Assembly (NCBI GenBank): GCA_036583965.1
Contig: JAZBQD010000017.1
Location: forward strand, 24,772,385-24,836,384
From: Prunella strophiata
Taxonomy: Eukaryota > Chordata > Aves > Passeriformes > Prunellidae
Length of the DNA: 64,000 nt
Direction: 5' to 3'
Shown here piece after piece: positions 11,279 to 23,474 of the stretch (its first letter is position 1; each line of letters opens with the position of its first letter). A model generated the notes under the pieces. That model searched no databases. It was not told the DNA's origin and saw only the letters and a program-made list of their open reading frames with translations. A program made the translations under genes and the position numbers.

Positions 11279-12544
11279 CCATTAGCCTCCACTATATATA
11301 AGGGATCCCAAAGCCATGGCAGCAACGGCAGAGGCAGAGGACATAGATTGATGGTGACTGCATGCACCATGCAGAGGGTTTGGCTTATTTACTTGCAACA
11401 GGCCAGGGGCAGGCCGGGCTCCTTATCCACTCTTTTTAAATTTGTTCTTGCTTCTCACACTGGAAGAAGAGGTTAAAACCTAGTGGTTTTCCACTTCCAC
11501 TAAAAAATACCATAGGTAGGAAGAGTTAAAAATAAGAAAGCCTGAATGTTTAATTCTGCCAGAAACATATGAGAAAGCAATCAAAATCTGGGATAAGTAG
11601 CTTGAATGAGGTATGATTGATTGCTGTAGGGACCCATGCTGTTTGTCAGCCTTTTAAAAATTCAAGTCATTACCAGATGCTGATCTGTCTAATATATGTG
11701 ATATTTTATTGATTCACATTATGTGATTGTGCTATATCCTGCTATTTGACTTCCCATTTTTCCATTTGGTATATTAAATGCAGTGGTTTTATTATTCAGA
11801 GAGCTAGAAATTGTTAATGCTCTGAATATTAAATGCGGGATATTAGATCATTACTGGCTATGAAGCAAGAGTATTCCCAGTGTGTAAATCATATGCAAGG
11901 TAACCTAGTGGAGACACAATAAGCCATTAATGTCTTGAGAGAGAAAGCAATGAGAAAGGGGATAAGGAGATAAAATTTAGGGCATTGGTGTTAAAGAGGA
12001 TAATCTTCATCATCATATTTAATTCTTTCAAACCCCATTGATTAATATAACCTTATATTCAAAACTTTTTTAAAGTTCATTGAGTTCTCTTGGTGAAGTT
12101 ATTGTCACATGGAACATTATCACAAAATGAGGGACTGAATAAAAACCAACTTCACCAACCCAACCAGGCATCTTAGCTGCTTTCCAAAATGCAGAAGAGG
12201 CCCACCAAATTTCTGAAAGTGCCTGGTGGACCCTTCTTCTAAAAACATGTATTATGTGGGTTACATGGTTTGGGGATATCTTGGAAAAATAGTCAGGAAT
12301 CGTTCCCAACAGGATCTGGAAGCAGAATCAGAGTAACAGCGGAATCAGGAATGCCTTTTCTTGCAAGCAAGAAATTCCCCTGAAAATTTCACTAAATTGA
12401 AAAATGATAAATCCACTGTGCACAATGCTTAGGAAAAGTTTACTGGATCTAGGAAGGCTGAGAGACTAGAGACACCTTGAAGAACTAGCCTAGCTCCCTT
12501 GCTGAGCTACAGTAGGTTGATGAAGACAGTGCTGCAGCTGCATT
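11279..12544. other. Non-coding stretch
   Basis: The first 200 bases, with a TATATATAAG box near 11292 and a GGCAGAGGCAGAGG stretch near 11328, may still belong to the repeat on the left. The remainder is AT-rich with no recognised gene or RNA. Confidence 0.5.
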
Positions 12545-12990
12545 TTGGGCATTTTCAGGGACGGAGACTCCACAACCACTCTGGAGAAATCTGTCCCATT
12601 CTCAAAAATCTCACACAGGAAAAAGGATTTTATTATGTGTAATTTAATTTCCCGTCTTTCAGTTTGTGCCCATTACATTTTGCCTAGCACTAGGCCACAT
12701 GGAGTCTGCCAACATCTTCTGCCTTCCATGAGGTTTCATAATCTTGTAAGGTCACGACCCCAGGCCCCTTTCTCTTCTGAGGTGAACAGTCCCAGCTCTC
12801 TCAGCCTTTCCTCTTAGAAGAGGTGTACAGCCCTCTGATGATCTTTGTGTGCTTCTATGGACTTGTTCCAGTGCATCCATGCTGCTCGGGGCAGGGAAGC
12901 CCAGGACTAGGCAATCCAGGTGTGGTATCGCCAGATGTTGTCCTTATCTGGCTTGTTGTCGGCATAACCTCTTGTAATCCTGCTCTCAAC
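12545..12990 (-). mobile_element. CR1 LINE fragment (minus orientation)
   Basis: Reading on the minus strand gives the CR1 3' region. Recognisable blocks include the complement of GGACGGAGACTCCACAACC, CTCTCAGCCTTTCCTC, AGAGGTGTACAGCCCTCTGA and CAGTGCATCCATGCTGCTC. The terminal octamers are absent, so the copy is truncated at its 3' end as well as its 5' end. It has no intact frame. Confidence 0.85.
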
Positions 12991-15900
12991 ATCAACACCT
13001 GTGACAGACAGATGAAGGTAAAATGCAACCAACAAAAGACAAAAAGTAAAATAGCTAATGCCTTCCCACCCTGCCATCACAGTTCTGCTTGCAGCCTTCA
13101 GGATGGACACTAAGGGCTGTCAGTCCCCCGAAAAAGTTGCTGCAAAAACAATTCCCACCACCCCTGTGTTTACAGGATGATTTTCGAGACTGTCACTAGG
13201 AGTCCAGAGAGACATGGGAGTTTGTGTTGAGTTGGTGTCAAAGTGTGAATGGTGACTCTAGGTAAGCAGGATAACTTTATGTAGATGCTGGTGAGGCAGA
13301 GTGTACAGAAGGCAGGAAAGGGAAGGATCTACAATTTACAACACATCAGCCATCCATTTTTCTGAAAAAAAAATGCAAAAAAAAAAAAAAAACAGTAGGA
13401 GAAGGGGCAACATGCAAAAGCCAGAACAGTTGATGAACAGTCAGAGACACAGAAGCTCAAGCAAAAAAAAACTAGCCAATAAAGAAAAAAGGAAAAACAA
13501 ACATAGGAGAGCGAGCATCATAACTATGAGAAGTTGATCTAAGCTTGCGGACAAAAGAAAAGCAAGAGCAATGCAGGTTGACAGCAGTTGGGTAAAGCTG
13601 GCTGTATCTGAAACTGAGGGAAAGTAGAAATGCTCTGCCACCATGTAAAATGCACTTTCAGAAAGCCAGAAACCAGAAAATTTGAAAAGAAAAAAAAAAA
13701 AAAAATTGCCAAAACATAGTCCTCCAAATAGTGGCAAGAGTCAGATGGGCAAATCACTGGCTTCTAAATACCTTTCTCATGAATCTTCACTGATTTTTCT
13801 GCCTGGAAAATTTTCAGTAACAGCCTGTTGACATTGATATACAAGTCTGAGTACTAAAGGAGCTAACTGTCAAGCATGAAGAAAAATGTGTGACTTTGTC
13901 ACAAATATCACAGAATGTTATGTTGATAAAGCCTCTGCTACTACAGCCATGTGAGACAGGGAAATCCTTGTTTTGAGTTTGTATTCCAAAGTAAGCTTTA
14001 AGTCCCATCTGTGAAGAAGAGATTAAAGACAGCACCCCAAGGTTAAAAGTGCAGAAAACAAATAAATAGTGGCTTCATATATAAGCAACTATATTTTTAA
14101 ATGTTACAGAATGTAATTTTCAAGATTTATGAAATCTTGATATTCATCATGCTTGAGTTCATTTTCACTCCTTTCTCAGATCTCCTGCACAAAAAGCTAA
14201 CTGCTTTTCCTTGATAAAAAGGTGTCTTGCTAATCACCATCTCTTACATACACATCTCACAAATGGGGGGGGAAGGGGGGGTGCGGGGCTGGGCAGGAAA
14301 TGGAGAACAAAAATATGAAGTTTCAAAAACTTCAAGAACTAATGGGTGAATGCAGTGTCAGTTCACAGTATGGAGGGTTCTATTGGCAAAATGCTTGCTC
14401 AAACTGAACTAGGGCTTTTTAGAATGTTTTATTTCCTTCTGTTAGCAGTCTTCAGAGAAAGAGCACTGGTTTTACTCAGCCATCAGAAAACAACTTCTTG
14501 AGCTGGCACAGAGGTTCATTCCCATATCTGCTTGGTTGTTAGCACCAGACTGAGGATTTAAAGATAAAATATGACCAAATGGAACAGCTTTATCCTGTTA
14601 TTTGACTTTTAAGGTTGGGAAATAAAGGGAACATGGGACTAGAAAAACTGTATTTGGATGTGGATACTGCACCTTCATGTTTTCAGGTTTCAGCATTTTT
14701 AAAGAAACTTACCTCAAACTCACACTCAAATTTGTTTGGGACAACTACAATCTTTACAGAATCTTGAATGACAGAGTTAGGAGTGAAAGACAGTGGTGTA
14801 AATTTTCAGAGGTACCCAGATACTCATGGAAAAGGAACTCAATAAGTTTGTTATTATTTAAAGTCTTTCTGTAAGCATTTTAGAGTGAATAAATATTATA
14901 TTTGTGAAAGCTGCAAATTATACCAAATGTAGAGGGACCTGTAAACACCACTTAAACCAGAATGAGGTCAAATTTTCTTTTAGCAGATTAGAAAGACAGA
15001 TTGATAAAATTTACAACAATGCTCCTTATATGTATTCTGACTGAGTGGTGCACTCAAGGTTGGAGGCTTTCCTGAGGTGCAAATGTGCCAACCACAAAAA
15101 CCTAAGAAGAAACCAAACATTAATTAATCCTGGGTGGATTGACATCAGGATTCTTATTGATCAGTAGGGAGACATTTGAAATCTCTGGGTTTTCAGATCC
15201 CACTCTCAAGAATTTTTCCTCTTGGTATGATAGGAAAAAGATGATGATAGGAAGAGGAAGCTGGACATTTCTCAGACGACTGTGACAGGCACAGAAGAGT
15301 TTGTCAATTCTTATTCACATTCATATGCAATAATTTGCTTTCCCCTAGAGAAAAGTCAACTCATTTGAGGGAAATTATATCAGAAGTAAAAACAGCTTGA
15401 ACAGTTTCTTGTCTTTCTCCTGCATTTGTTATATGCTAATTCCTGTAATAAGCTCTGCTAAAAATAACTTTGTTTTGATTGTTAAAGTGGAAAAGAAACA
15501 CCACTACAAACAGAGCCTGCAAGTTTTTTCAGTTCATCCTTCCTCCTTACAGAAAAAAGCCCCTCAGGCAAGTGTTGCAGGCTGAATGAGCTCTCCACAA
15601 ATTATGCGCACGTTTTCCAGTTACACATTGTGAATCTCTAAGACGTGCATTCCAGTGCTGTGGCCAGGAGTTGACTCGAGCGTGTATAGTATCTATTTTT
15701 GTTTGATGAGAAAGCTCACAGCTCCTTCAAGAGACCTCTCCAGACTGACTGTGTGATTTACAAAGGACAACTTCAACTGGTTAATGCATGTCCAGGAGTG
15801 TCATTTTCAAAAGGCCTAACAACTTTGAGTAGTGACAAAAGTGACTTTGTGGCTTTTTATCACTCAGGTCAACCTAGCAAGCAAATACTTCTGGAACTTT

Positions 15901-16043
15901 TATCCATAATTTAGCAATTTGATATGTTACAGAAATGGTACATCTAGGACATGGACTAACAATTCTTGCTAAAACTCTCCATTGGGAAAAAAAAACAGAT
16001 GAATGTACAGTTCCATGATGCACAGTGGTGATTAGAATTACCA
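12991..16043. other. Non-coding stretch with A-runs and a G-quadruplex-like motif
   Basis: No gene was recognised. A-rich tracts lie near 13365-13392 and 13688-13705, and a dense G-run motif lies at 14265-14293. Open frames on both strands around the A-runs (Lys-rich or Phe-rich) are compositional. Confidence 0.6.
14265..14293 (+). other. Potential G-quadruplex motif
   Basis: G-runs of 8, 7, 4 and 3 are separated by AA, TGC and CT, which satisfies the usual four-run, loop 1-7 definition. It sits alone in AT-rich non-coding sequence, with no gene start nearby. Confidence 0.7.
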
Positions 16044-16840
16044 GAATCATAGAATATGCTGGAGTTGGACAGGACCCATCAGGATCATCAAGTCCAGTTC
16101 TTGTTCCTGCACAGACAACCCCAAGAGTCCAGCAGTGTGTCTGAGAGCAATTGCTAAGTGCTTGATCAATCTCTGTCAGCCGTGGGCTGTGCGCACTCCC
16201 CTGGCGAACTGTTCACTTGCCAGTTTTTTCTTCTGGGGGAAGAACTTTTTCCTGAATCCAACCTAAGGCCTTCCCCTGACACAAATTCAGGCCATTCCCT
16301 TTGGTCTTGTCACATCACCACAGACAAGGAATCAGCATCTTCCCCTCCTCTTCCCTCACAAGGAAGGTGTATCTGCAGTTTGAGGTCTCCCCTCAGTATC
16401 CTCCAGGGCTGAACCAGACCACGTGACCTCAGCCTCTCACACGGCTTCCCCTCAAGGCCGTTCCCATCTTTTTACCTTCCTTTGGACACTCTCTGACAGC
16501 TCAATGTGCTTTTGTCTATTCTGGCAATCAAAACTGCCCCAGCACCGAGGTTGAGGGCTGCCCCAGTGAGAGCAGAGGCAGGACATCCCCTCCCTTTGCC
16601 GGCTGTGATGCGTGGCATGATTGCCCCCAGGACTTGCTTGCCCTATGGCTGCCCAGGGCACTGCTGGGGTCATGTTCAACTAACAATTGATCACGTCTCT
16701 TTCCATGGAGCGCTCATTCAGCTTTTCTTGTCCCAGTCCACACACACAACCAAGAGCTGCCCAATCACACGGTGTGGAATATTGGGCACTTGCCTTGTTA
16801 AAGTCAGAGCTTTGCAGATGTTAAGACCCATGTCATAATC
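16044..16840 (-). mobile_element. CR1 LINE, 3' part (minus orientation)
   Basis: It begins with AGAATCATAGAATATGCTGG, the reverse complement of a CR1 3' end, followed by the typical TTGGACAGGACCCATCAGGA and CCAAGAGTCCAGCAGTGTG blocks. It extends about 800 bases into a GC-richer body with degenerate CR1 3' region. Open frames (for example about 110 codons at 16506-16838) run through the repeat and are not host genes. Confidence 0.9.
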
Positions 16841-17049
16841 TTTTTGTTTCAGAGGAAATTGGTCAGTTTAAGAAGTACCAGAAGCTGGGGCTTAGTCTCT
16901 GTGCTGTCCCCACCGTTTACAGTGACACAAACTGTTCAGTAAAGTTATTTCCTGTAATAATCTTAATCAATCTATCTAATTCAAACCCTACTCCCAGTTT
17001 GAAACCATTGTTTCCCCCTCCCTACTTATACAGCTCCTGATGAAAGATC

Positions 17050-17161
17050 CCTCTCTGGCTCCTTGTAGGACACACAAGGATACTGGAAGGTTCCTATGAG
17101 GTGGCCAGATAGCATCTCTTCTCCAGGCTGAACAGTGTCAACTTCCTCAAAACAGTCTTCA
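17050..17161 (-). mobile_element. Short CR1 LINE fragment (minus orientation)
   Basis: The stretch containing GGAAGGTTCCTATGAGGTGG and TCTTCTCCAGGCTGAACAG is the complement of the CR1 ORF2 C-terminal coding region. It may be a separated piece of the larger CR1 at 16044-16840, since both have the same orientation. Confidence 0.75.
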
Positions 17162-20100
17162 CAGGACAGGTGTTTTGCCCATGTTTTAATGTTCATTAGA
17201 TCTTAAAAAAATTAAAAATGAATTGGTGTGCATAAAATTATTTTATACTAAAGAAATACATCCTGCTGTGCTCACATCCTACGATCAAAGTACATAAGCA
17301 ACTTAATCCTTGCCTACTTAAATTTTCCATTTACAAGATGAAGAATTAAAATGTCCATGAAACCCTTTGCAATGTCTTGTCTAGTTATGCCCTCCAGCCC
17401 CACTACTAAGCTTATATAGAGAAACTCATACGAAGCAGCTACTAAAATAAAGAATTTGTTGTGGAATTTATGATTCTCCCTGACCATCTTGCCAAAAGGA
17501 TGGATTCAGAGGAGAATCCTAATTTCCAAAGCGTGTTATTCAGGCAATTCACCAAATGAGTCCACTCAGTTTCATAAATACGGCAGTGGATTTTCATGGA
17601 ATGAAAACTTTTATGAGGAAAACACTGGCAGCCACTAAATCATCAATACTGGCATGAGTTGTTTACTGATTTTTTTCTTTCAATAATTGGTGTGCAGGAA
17701 CTCATACATCCAGTGTCCCATATTGTTTTCCAGGTACTCCTTTCCCAAGGGCAACCTTGTTACCTCCATTGCTGGTAAAGGAAAGGCGCTTGTTTATGTA
17801 CATAGGAAACAATATATGTGAGCATATATGAACACATGGGAACCAGAAGTAGTGTGATTTTATTCCTCTTTAGCCACATAGAAAACAGGCTTTTGTAGCG
17901 TTAAAACCTTCACAAACAAAATTTCGGCTGCATTTCTGGAGCACAAAAATGTTGGACACCTGAACTGAAACTAATGTCCCAAAATTGACAAAAATAAATT
18001 AATTTTGCCGTATGACTAGCAACAAATACACGGCCGATCTAATAAAGTACTAGAAATATGTTCTGATTCTTGCAGATGGCCCTGGAACTTATATCTAATA
18101 TAACAGCAGTGTATTAGCAGTGTCAGCAAAATAAATATTTTCAGTACAAAAATACATTAAATGTAAAGGAATATTGAGCAGAGAATCGTACTGTATAAAC
18201 AGACAACACTGTTCAGGAAAATTTTATTTTATATAATAATCTATATAAATGTGAAAAGAATACATACAGTTATGGAATGATAGGCCAGTTATTTGGAAAT
18301 AATTGGTTAGTGGAAGAAGAGGACATGCTACCGAAGAGGACATACAACAAAGACTCTAAGGAGGAGCATGCAGTTCTTAAAAAAAGAAACAGCTGCCAGG
18401 CCTACTGTAAACTTCTCCCTCCGTTTTAATTTCTTGATAGTGAAATATAGACTCTTTAACTTTTAATGTTGTCACTACTTAGGCACTTCATCATCAGCTT
18501 TTCTTTCTGTTGAAACTTTGTACCATCTGGGTACCAACAGTTTTGAACCGTAAAGTTAAAATATGTACAGCAAAAAAACGTTCTATACCAATCTGAGACA
18601 AAAAATCTTACTATAGTCCACCCAGTCCTAAGAAATTTAAGCAAAGTATATTTTTCTCTAAAGGTATTCAATGGCAAATGGAATTTTGAAGTTCTGCTAT
18701 TAACAGGACAAACATCATATAAAAACACCAAGAAATCTTATTACGCTTATTTGGAATTTTAACTTAGGTACAAATCAAACCAATATCTGCAAAAAATAAT
18801 ATAACTACTTTTTCTTTCTTTCATCTGTATAAAACCTCTGTTCAATACCTTTTTCCCCCTAGACCATATATATGTAAACAACCTCTAGTATGATGCCAAT
18901 AAAAGAGTTGTGGCTAGGAACAGCATAAAAACCCTTTCTTTTCTCAGTAGCTGAGGAGAGATATGGCTCATTAAACTAGACTGTTATTCTCAGACAGAAA
19001 AGGAAAGAAAAAAAACATAGGGGAAATGGACAGGGTTCAGAGAATGGTAATGGCAGGTAGGATGGTATTTCTAATTGTTTCTTCAATATACTCTCAGGAT
19101 TACTCAAGAACGGCTGGTATTTTAAAGTTATAAGAAACATTCGAAGCTATCTGGGAAGGTTTTATAAGTGGACCCAAGAGATCAAAAACATTGTTAGCAA
19201 AAAACCTTAATGGGGAGATTGAGCCATATAACCTAAAACCAGAAGATACAGAGCAAAGGAGGCATGAGAAAACGGTGCTGCAGGGAAAGTAAAAGATAAT
19301 AACTACTTTGAACACAACTGCAGAGGCAAATGCCCTGAGGAGGTGTGTGAGTTCTTTTACTATGAAAACCCATTGTATTACGTCATTGCAAAACAACACC
19401 TCTAGTCTCAGAGGGCAAGTCTGAAAGGCCAAAATTAATTATGGCCAAAACAAGAAGTTTTATCGATTATCAGTTACCCATAAAAGTGTCAGGTGTTCTT
19501 TCATAGGTATGAAAGAGTTAGCTCTGTCACCACCAAGAGTCGACTGAGAGCAGAGCAATTAATCATGAAGCCACAGTGGAAACTGATTGCCTGATGCCCA
19601 TTTTATTGATTAAATAAAGAGGAATAAGGTGGGAACCTCAAGCCTAACATAACAAGAGCAGCTAGAAAGGATATTCATTCCAATGTAAGAGACATTTGAG
19701 TAGCTTTGTGGAATGGGCTTCAAATTTCTATGTCTTAAGCTGACCAGCCTCAGTAAAGGAGATCTTAGGATTGCCAACTGCTTCCAAGTACAGTTCTTCA
19801 ACTTCTCATTCATTCTAAATATAGAGCTTGAAAATCAGGAAGAAGGAGAGTTTTCACCATGGGCACACACAAATAAAACCAAAGAGTGATTAAAAACTGC
19901 TGCGGATCCCGCATCCAGGACAGTTGCAATTCATAAGGTGGGACACTACTGCAGGACGGACATGCCTGAAAATAACAAGAAATTATCAAGGAAGTGGAGA
20001 ACAGAGATGTACTTTCTAGCGGGCATGTGTGCCACTGCTAATAAAAATATTTCTAGTTTCATGTCCATCACCAGAGACCAGGATATAAGAAGAAAGAAAG

Positions 20101-20770
20101 GGGTGCCACCCAGGCCATCCCCATGCACTTTGGGGACAGAAGCACGGTTCAGCTGTTCAGTCAGGCAGAGCCCCCAGCCAGCAATGCCAATGGGGGATGG
20201 GACAGGCCTGAGGATTAAGGTCCTGTGCCATGCTGGGCACAAGCTGAGCACGGACAAAAGAAACCTGGAGATAAGGGTGAAAATTTGTCTCCATAGGAGA
20301 AGCCACACCGGGGCTGTGTGGTTTGGGAGTGGTTTGCTGCCTCCATACTTGGAGGAGGGTTTCCAGCCCCCATGGGATAATGCCCGAGACGTGATCGGGG
20401 ACTCTTGGTGGCTGAGCTCAGGGGGTTGGGAGGGGTTGGAGGGAGTTGGGAGCAGAGATGTCCTGAAGGCCTGCTGCCTTCAACATCTTTACGATTCAAT
20501 GTTCTCAAGTCAACAGAGGCCATCAGAATGCTGGAGGGGATTCCTAGAAGATTGATTAAGGATGAATTAAGTAACTGGAAAAGGTTTGCAGTGCAGAGGA
20601 AGATTTAAAAGGTCTCCAATGTTTATCATATTAGAAAACAGCGTTAGTGGATGCCTTGATCCCTGTCTTTAAGCACGACTCAAGAAGACACAAAATCTGG
20701 TAAAGCGGGCTCTTCAGTCTGCCGAAGTTACAACAGGATCCAATAATTGAGAGAGAAGACAAAGAAAAGC
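17162..20770. other. Non-coding stretch up to the assembly gap
   Basis: Mostly AT-rich with no recognised gene. The part from about 20080 to 20560 is richer in GC and holds a 205-codon plus-strand frame (19938-20555) without similarity to anything I know, and a G-run motif at 20421-20450. The frame is flanked by no obvious promoter or splice signals, so I do not call it a gene. Confidence 0.5.
20421..20450 (+). other. Potential G-quadruplex motif
   Basis: Five runs of three to five G are separated by loops of one to five bases (TT, A, TTGGA, AGTT). It lies 320 bases before the assembly gap; G-rich sequence is a common cause of such gaps. Confidence 0.65.
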
Positions 20771-21270
20771 NNNNNNNNNNNNNNNNNNNNNNNNNNNNNN
20801 NNNNNNNNNNNNNNNNNNNNNNNNNNNNNNNNNNNNNNNNNNNNNNNNNNNNNNNNNNNNNNNNNNNNNNNNNNNNNNNNNNNNNNNNNNNNNNNNNNNN
20901 NNNNNNNNNNNNNNNNNNNNNNNNNNNNNNNNNNNNNNNNNNNNNNNNNNNNNNNNNNNNNNNNNNNNNNNNNNNNNNNNNNNNNNNNNNNNNNNNNNNN
21001 NNNNNNNNNNNNNNNNNNNNNNNNNNNNNNNNNNNNNNNNNNNNNNNNNNNNNNNNNNNNNNNNNNNNNNNNNNNNNNNNNNNNNNNNNNNNNNNNNNNN
21101 NNNNNNNNNNNNNNNNNNNNNNNNNNNNNNNNNNNNNNNNNNNNNNNNNNNNNNNNNNNNNNNNNNNNNNNNNNNNNNNNNNNNNNNNNNNNNNNNNNNN
21201 NNNNNNNNNNNNNNNNNNNNNNNNNNNNNNNNNNNNNNNNNNNNNNNNNNNNNNNNNNNNNNNNNNNNNN
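20771..21270. other. Assembly gap (500 N)
   Basis: Exactly 500 undetermined bases, probably a scaffold gap with a placeholder length. Open frames spanning it are meaningless. Confidence 1.
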
Positions 21271-23193
21271 ATGGCTTTTGACTCAGTGAAATGGACTAAT
21301 GATCCTACAGCTGTGTCCATTCCCAGAGATAGTCACTTTTGGTTGTAGCAGTCACTACTTTTCCAAACTTAACACTAGGGGCATGAACACTTGAACTCTC
21401 TATGGTGAAAAATGTAATATCTTTTTTATCACTGAGGTGAGTGTGTGTCTCTCTGGAGGAAAAGAAAGGTTAGACCTGTGACTGAGGTAGACTGAATTCA
21501 AAGTGATAAATCCCTTGCTCCAAAGGAGAGGAACGGCACAGAGGCAGCTGCCATGCAGTCATCCCCGACACAGTCTTTCCAGGCAGTGCACAGAGCTGTA
21601 CAAGGAATTCAAGCTAAGATTAAGCACAGTGTATGTGCCACTTAAGATTTGGGTTCATATCCGAAGCAGTCTAGGAATGACTGATTGGCTAATGAAATGA
21701 ATAGGGGGTATAAAGCAATGTTAAAGAGCTACCAGGGTGTTTGTACTGCATGACATGAGCAAATGTGATTTTGAGCTGAGAAGCTGAGTTAGCAAAACTA
21801 GACACATGGTAAATGCAAGCTGTGGAAAAGAACCCCCACAACATGGCACTGAAGTTATCCAGATTGGTTATGGATATATTTGCTTCCATACAGTGAAAAT
21901 TAAGATATATGTGTGCATCTGTGTTATACAGATAATCTATAAAAGGTTTAATTTCAGGCTACTAGCTCTTAGCTGTCTTGCAATTGATCAACAAGAATCT
22001 AATTATCTTGTTATTTGCTTTTCTCCTTTTACCACAGATCACAGATTCTCTTCCATTTTCATTTTTCAACAAATAATTATACTCCATCTTAATAAATAAG
22101 CATTGCTAGAGGAACAAAGTTAATGACATCTATCCCGCTAATTTCCTGTCATGGTCTTTGAAAATGGTTTATGTTCCACACATAAACATGTATTCTACTT
22201 AGGATTATCTCCTCCCCTCTTGCTCTCATTAAATTCTCCAGAAGGGAACTAGTTGAGTGTACCAGAGCCAATACCTCCTGCCTGTGGATGATTTTCTATG
22301 ACATCATTTTCTATTATTTATTTTCTTGGTTTTTACCAAAACAAGTACCAGAGGAGGCTGTTACTAACAAAAAAATCCCCACAAAATCCCCAACAACACC
22401 CCCAAAAAGCAAAGAAAGAATTAAACTCTGGCACAGAATAAAATATGAGGCACTACATACTAGTCTAGAAACTAATTTCTCCTCATGAATTTCTTTCTGT
22501 CCATTAATTACAGAATTAGTTTTTCAGTTAAAGCTAGCAAATGGAGTATGTTGCATTCCGCTTGGAAAGAAAACACAGATTTTTCCATCTCATAACTAAA
22601 AATATATGTAGAGTATTCTTTAAAGAATGGGAGTTCCAATGCCACTTCTAACATGATGATTCCTTGCCACAGCTTTACTCTGAACAGAATTTTAGCAATT
22701 CACTTTTATGCACTTGGGTTTGACATCCAAGAAAAAGTCTTAGAGACTTTAGTCAACAGAGAGAACAAGACAAAAGAATTTGGACATTTCCTGATGGGTT
22801 TTTTCCCTCCTCCTAGACTTAGGACAGAAAGCCTAAGGCAGAGCAGCAGAGATGCTTAAAAAAACAAAAGAAAATCAAACCAAACCAAGCAATCCAACCA
22901 ACAACCCACCCATCTAACCATTCAAAGTAAAGAAAAGAAACCCAACCTGAAGAGCTTAAAGTCTGTGCAGTAAAACAACTATAGAAGAGACAGTCTTGTT
23001 TTCCTTTATTTAAATATAAAAGTACACAGACAACTACTGATATTTTTACTTTCACACAGGAACTAGAAGAGTTTAAAAAAAACCAAAAAGTTTCAGTATT
23101 TGGACTTGAAAATATTTAACCAGCAATGGTTTCCAGACCTTTCACTAGGAAAAATTAAATACCATATCTCTGTTCATTGTCTTTTGTTCTTTT
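21271..23193. other. Non-coding stretch
   Basis: AT-rich sequence without recognised genes. A degenerate CAAAC/CCAA-type tract lies at about 22866-22920. The right end leads into the promoter-like region. Confidence 0.6.
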
Positions 23194-23300
23194 ATTGGTT
23201 CAAACAAAGGTCCTTCTCATTCACTCACTTGTGCTGTGGGTTTCTCTGCTGTGTACGTCTCTCTTCTGAGAAAAGGAGAATGTCCCGTTCTGCTATAAAA
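23194..23300 (+). promoter_or_regulatory. Candidate plus-strand core promoter: inverted CCAAT box and TATA box
   Basis: ATTGG (inverted CCAAT) lies at 23194-23198 and TATAAAA followed by five G at 23294-23305. A start about 25-30 bases downstream would fall near 23322-23330. Consensus splice donors follow at 23388 and 23406, and a CpG island starts about 175 bases downstream of the TATA box. Together these look more like a real promoter than an isolated TATA match, but no transcript evidence is available. An LTR promoter is an alternative. Confidence 0.4.
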
Positions 23301-23324
23301 GGGGGAGTCGGGAGGATGCTTTTT

Positions 23325-23405
23325 GGCAGATTTCTCGGATGGAAGTAAAACGCAAATGCAGCAATGTTATATCTAAGAATACAAAAGGTAAGTGTTGATA
23401 CAAAG
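23325..23405 (+). other. Candidate first exon with two tandem splice donors
   Basis: Downstream of the TATA box, two donor sequences ACAAAGGTAAGTGTT-like occur in a short direct repeat, with exon ends at 23387 and 23405, 18 bases apart. Both match the MAG|GTAAGT consensus. An ATG at 23364 opens a 272-codon frame if the region is unspliced, but it runs through the CpG island minisatellite and shows no known domain. Further possible donors lie at 24200/24201 and 24236/24237. The downstream exon is unknown, so this is a hypothesis for a non-coding RNA or unannotated gene. Confidence 0.3.
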
Positions 23406-23474
23406 GTAAGTGTTCCTACTAAAAGAGGGAGAAAAAGGAGGAGGGAGGGAAAAAGAGAGAGAGAAAGACACAGA

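Noticed and set aside
20631..21320. Two long frames spanning the N gap
   Set aside because: They consist almost entirely of undetermined residues.
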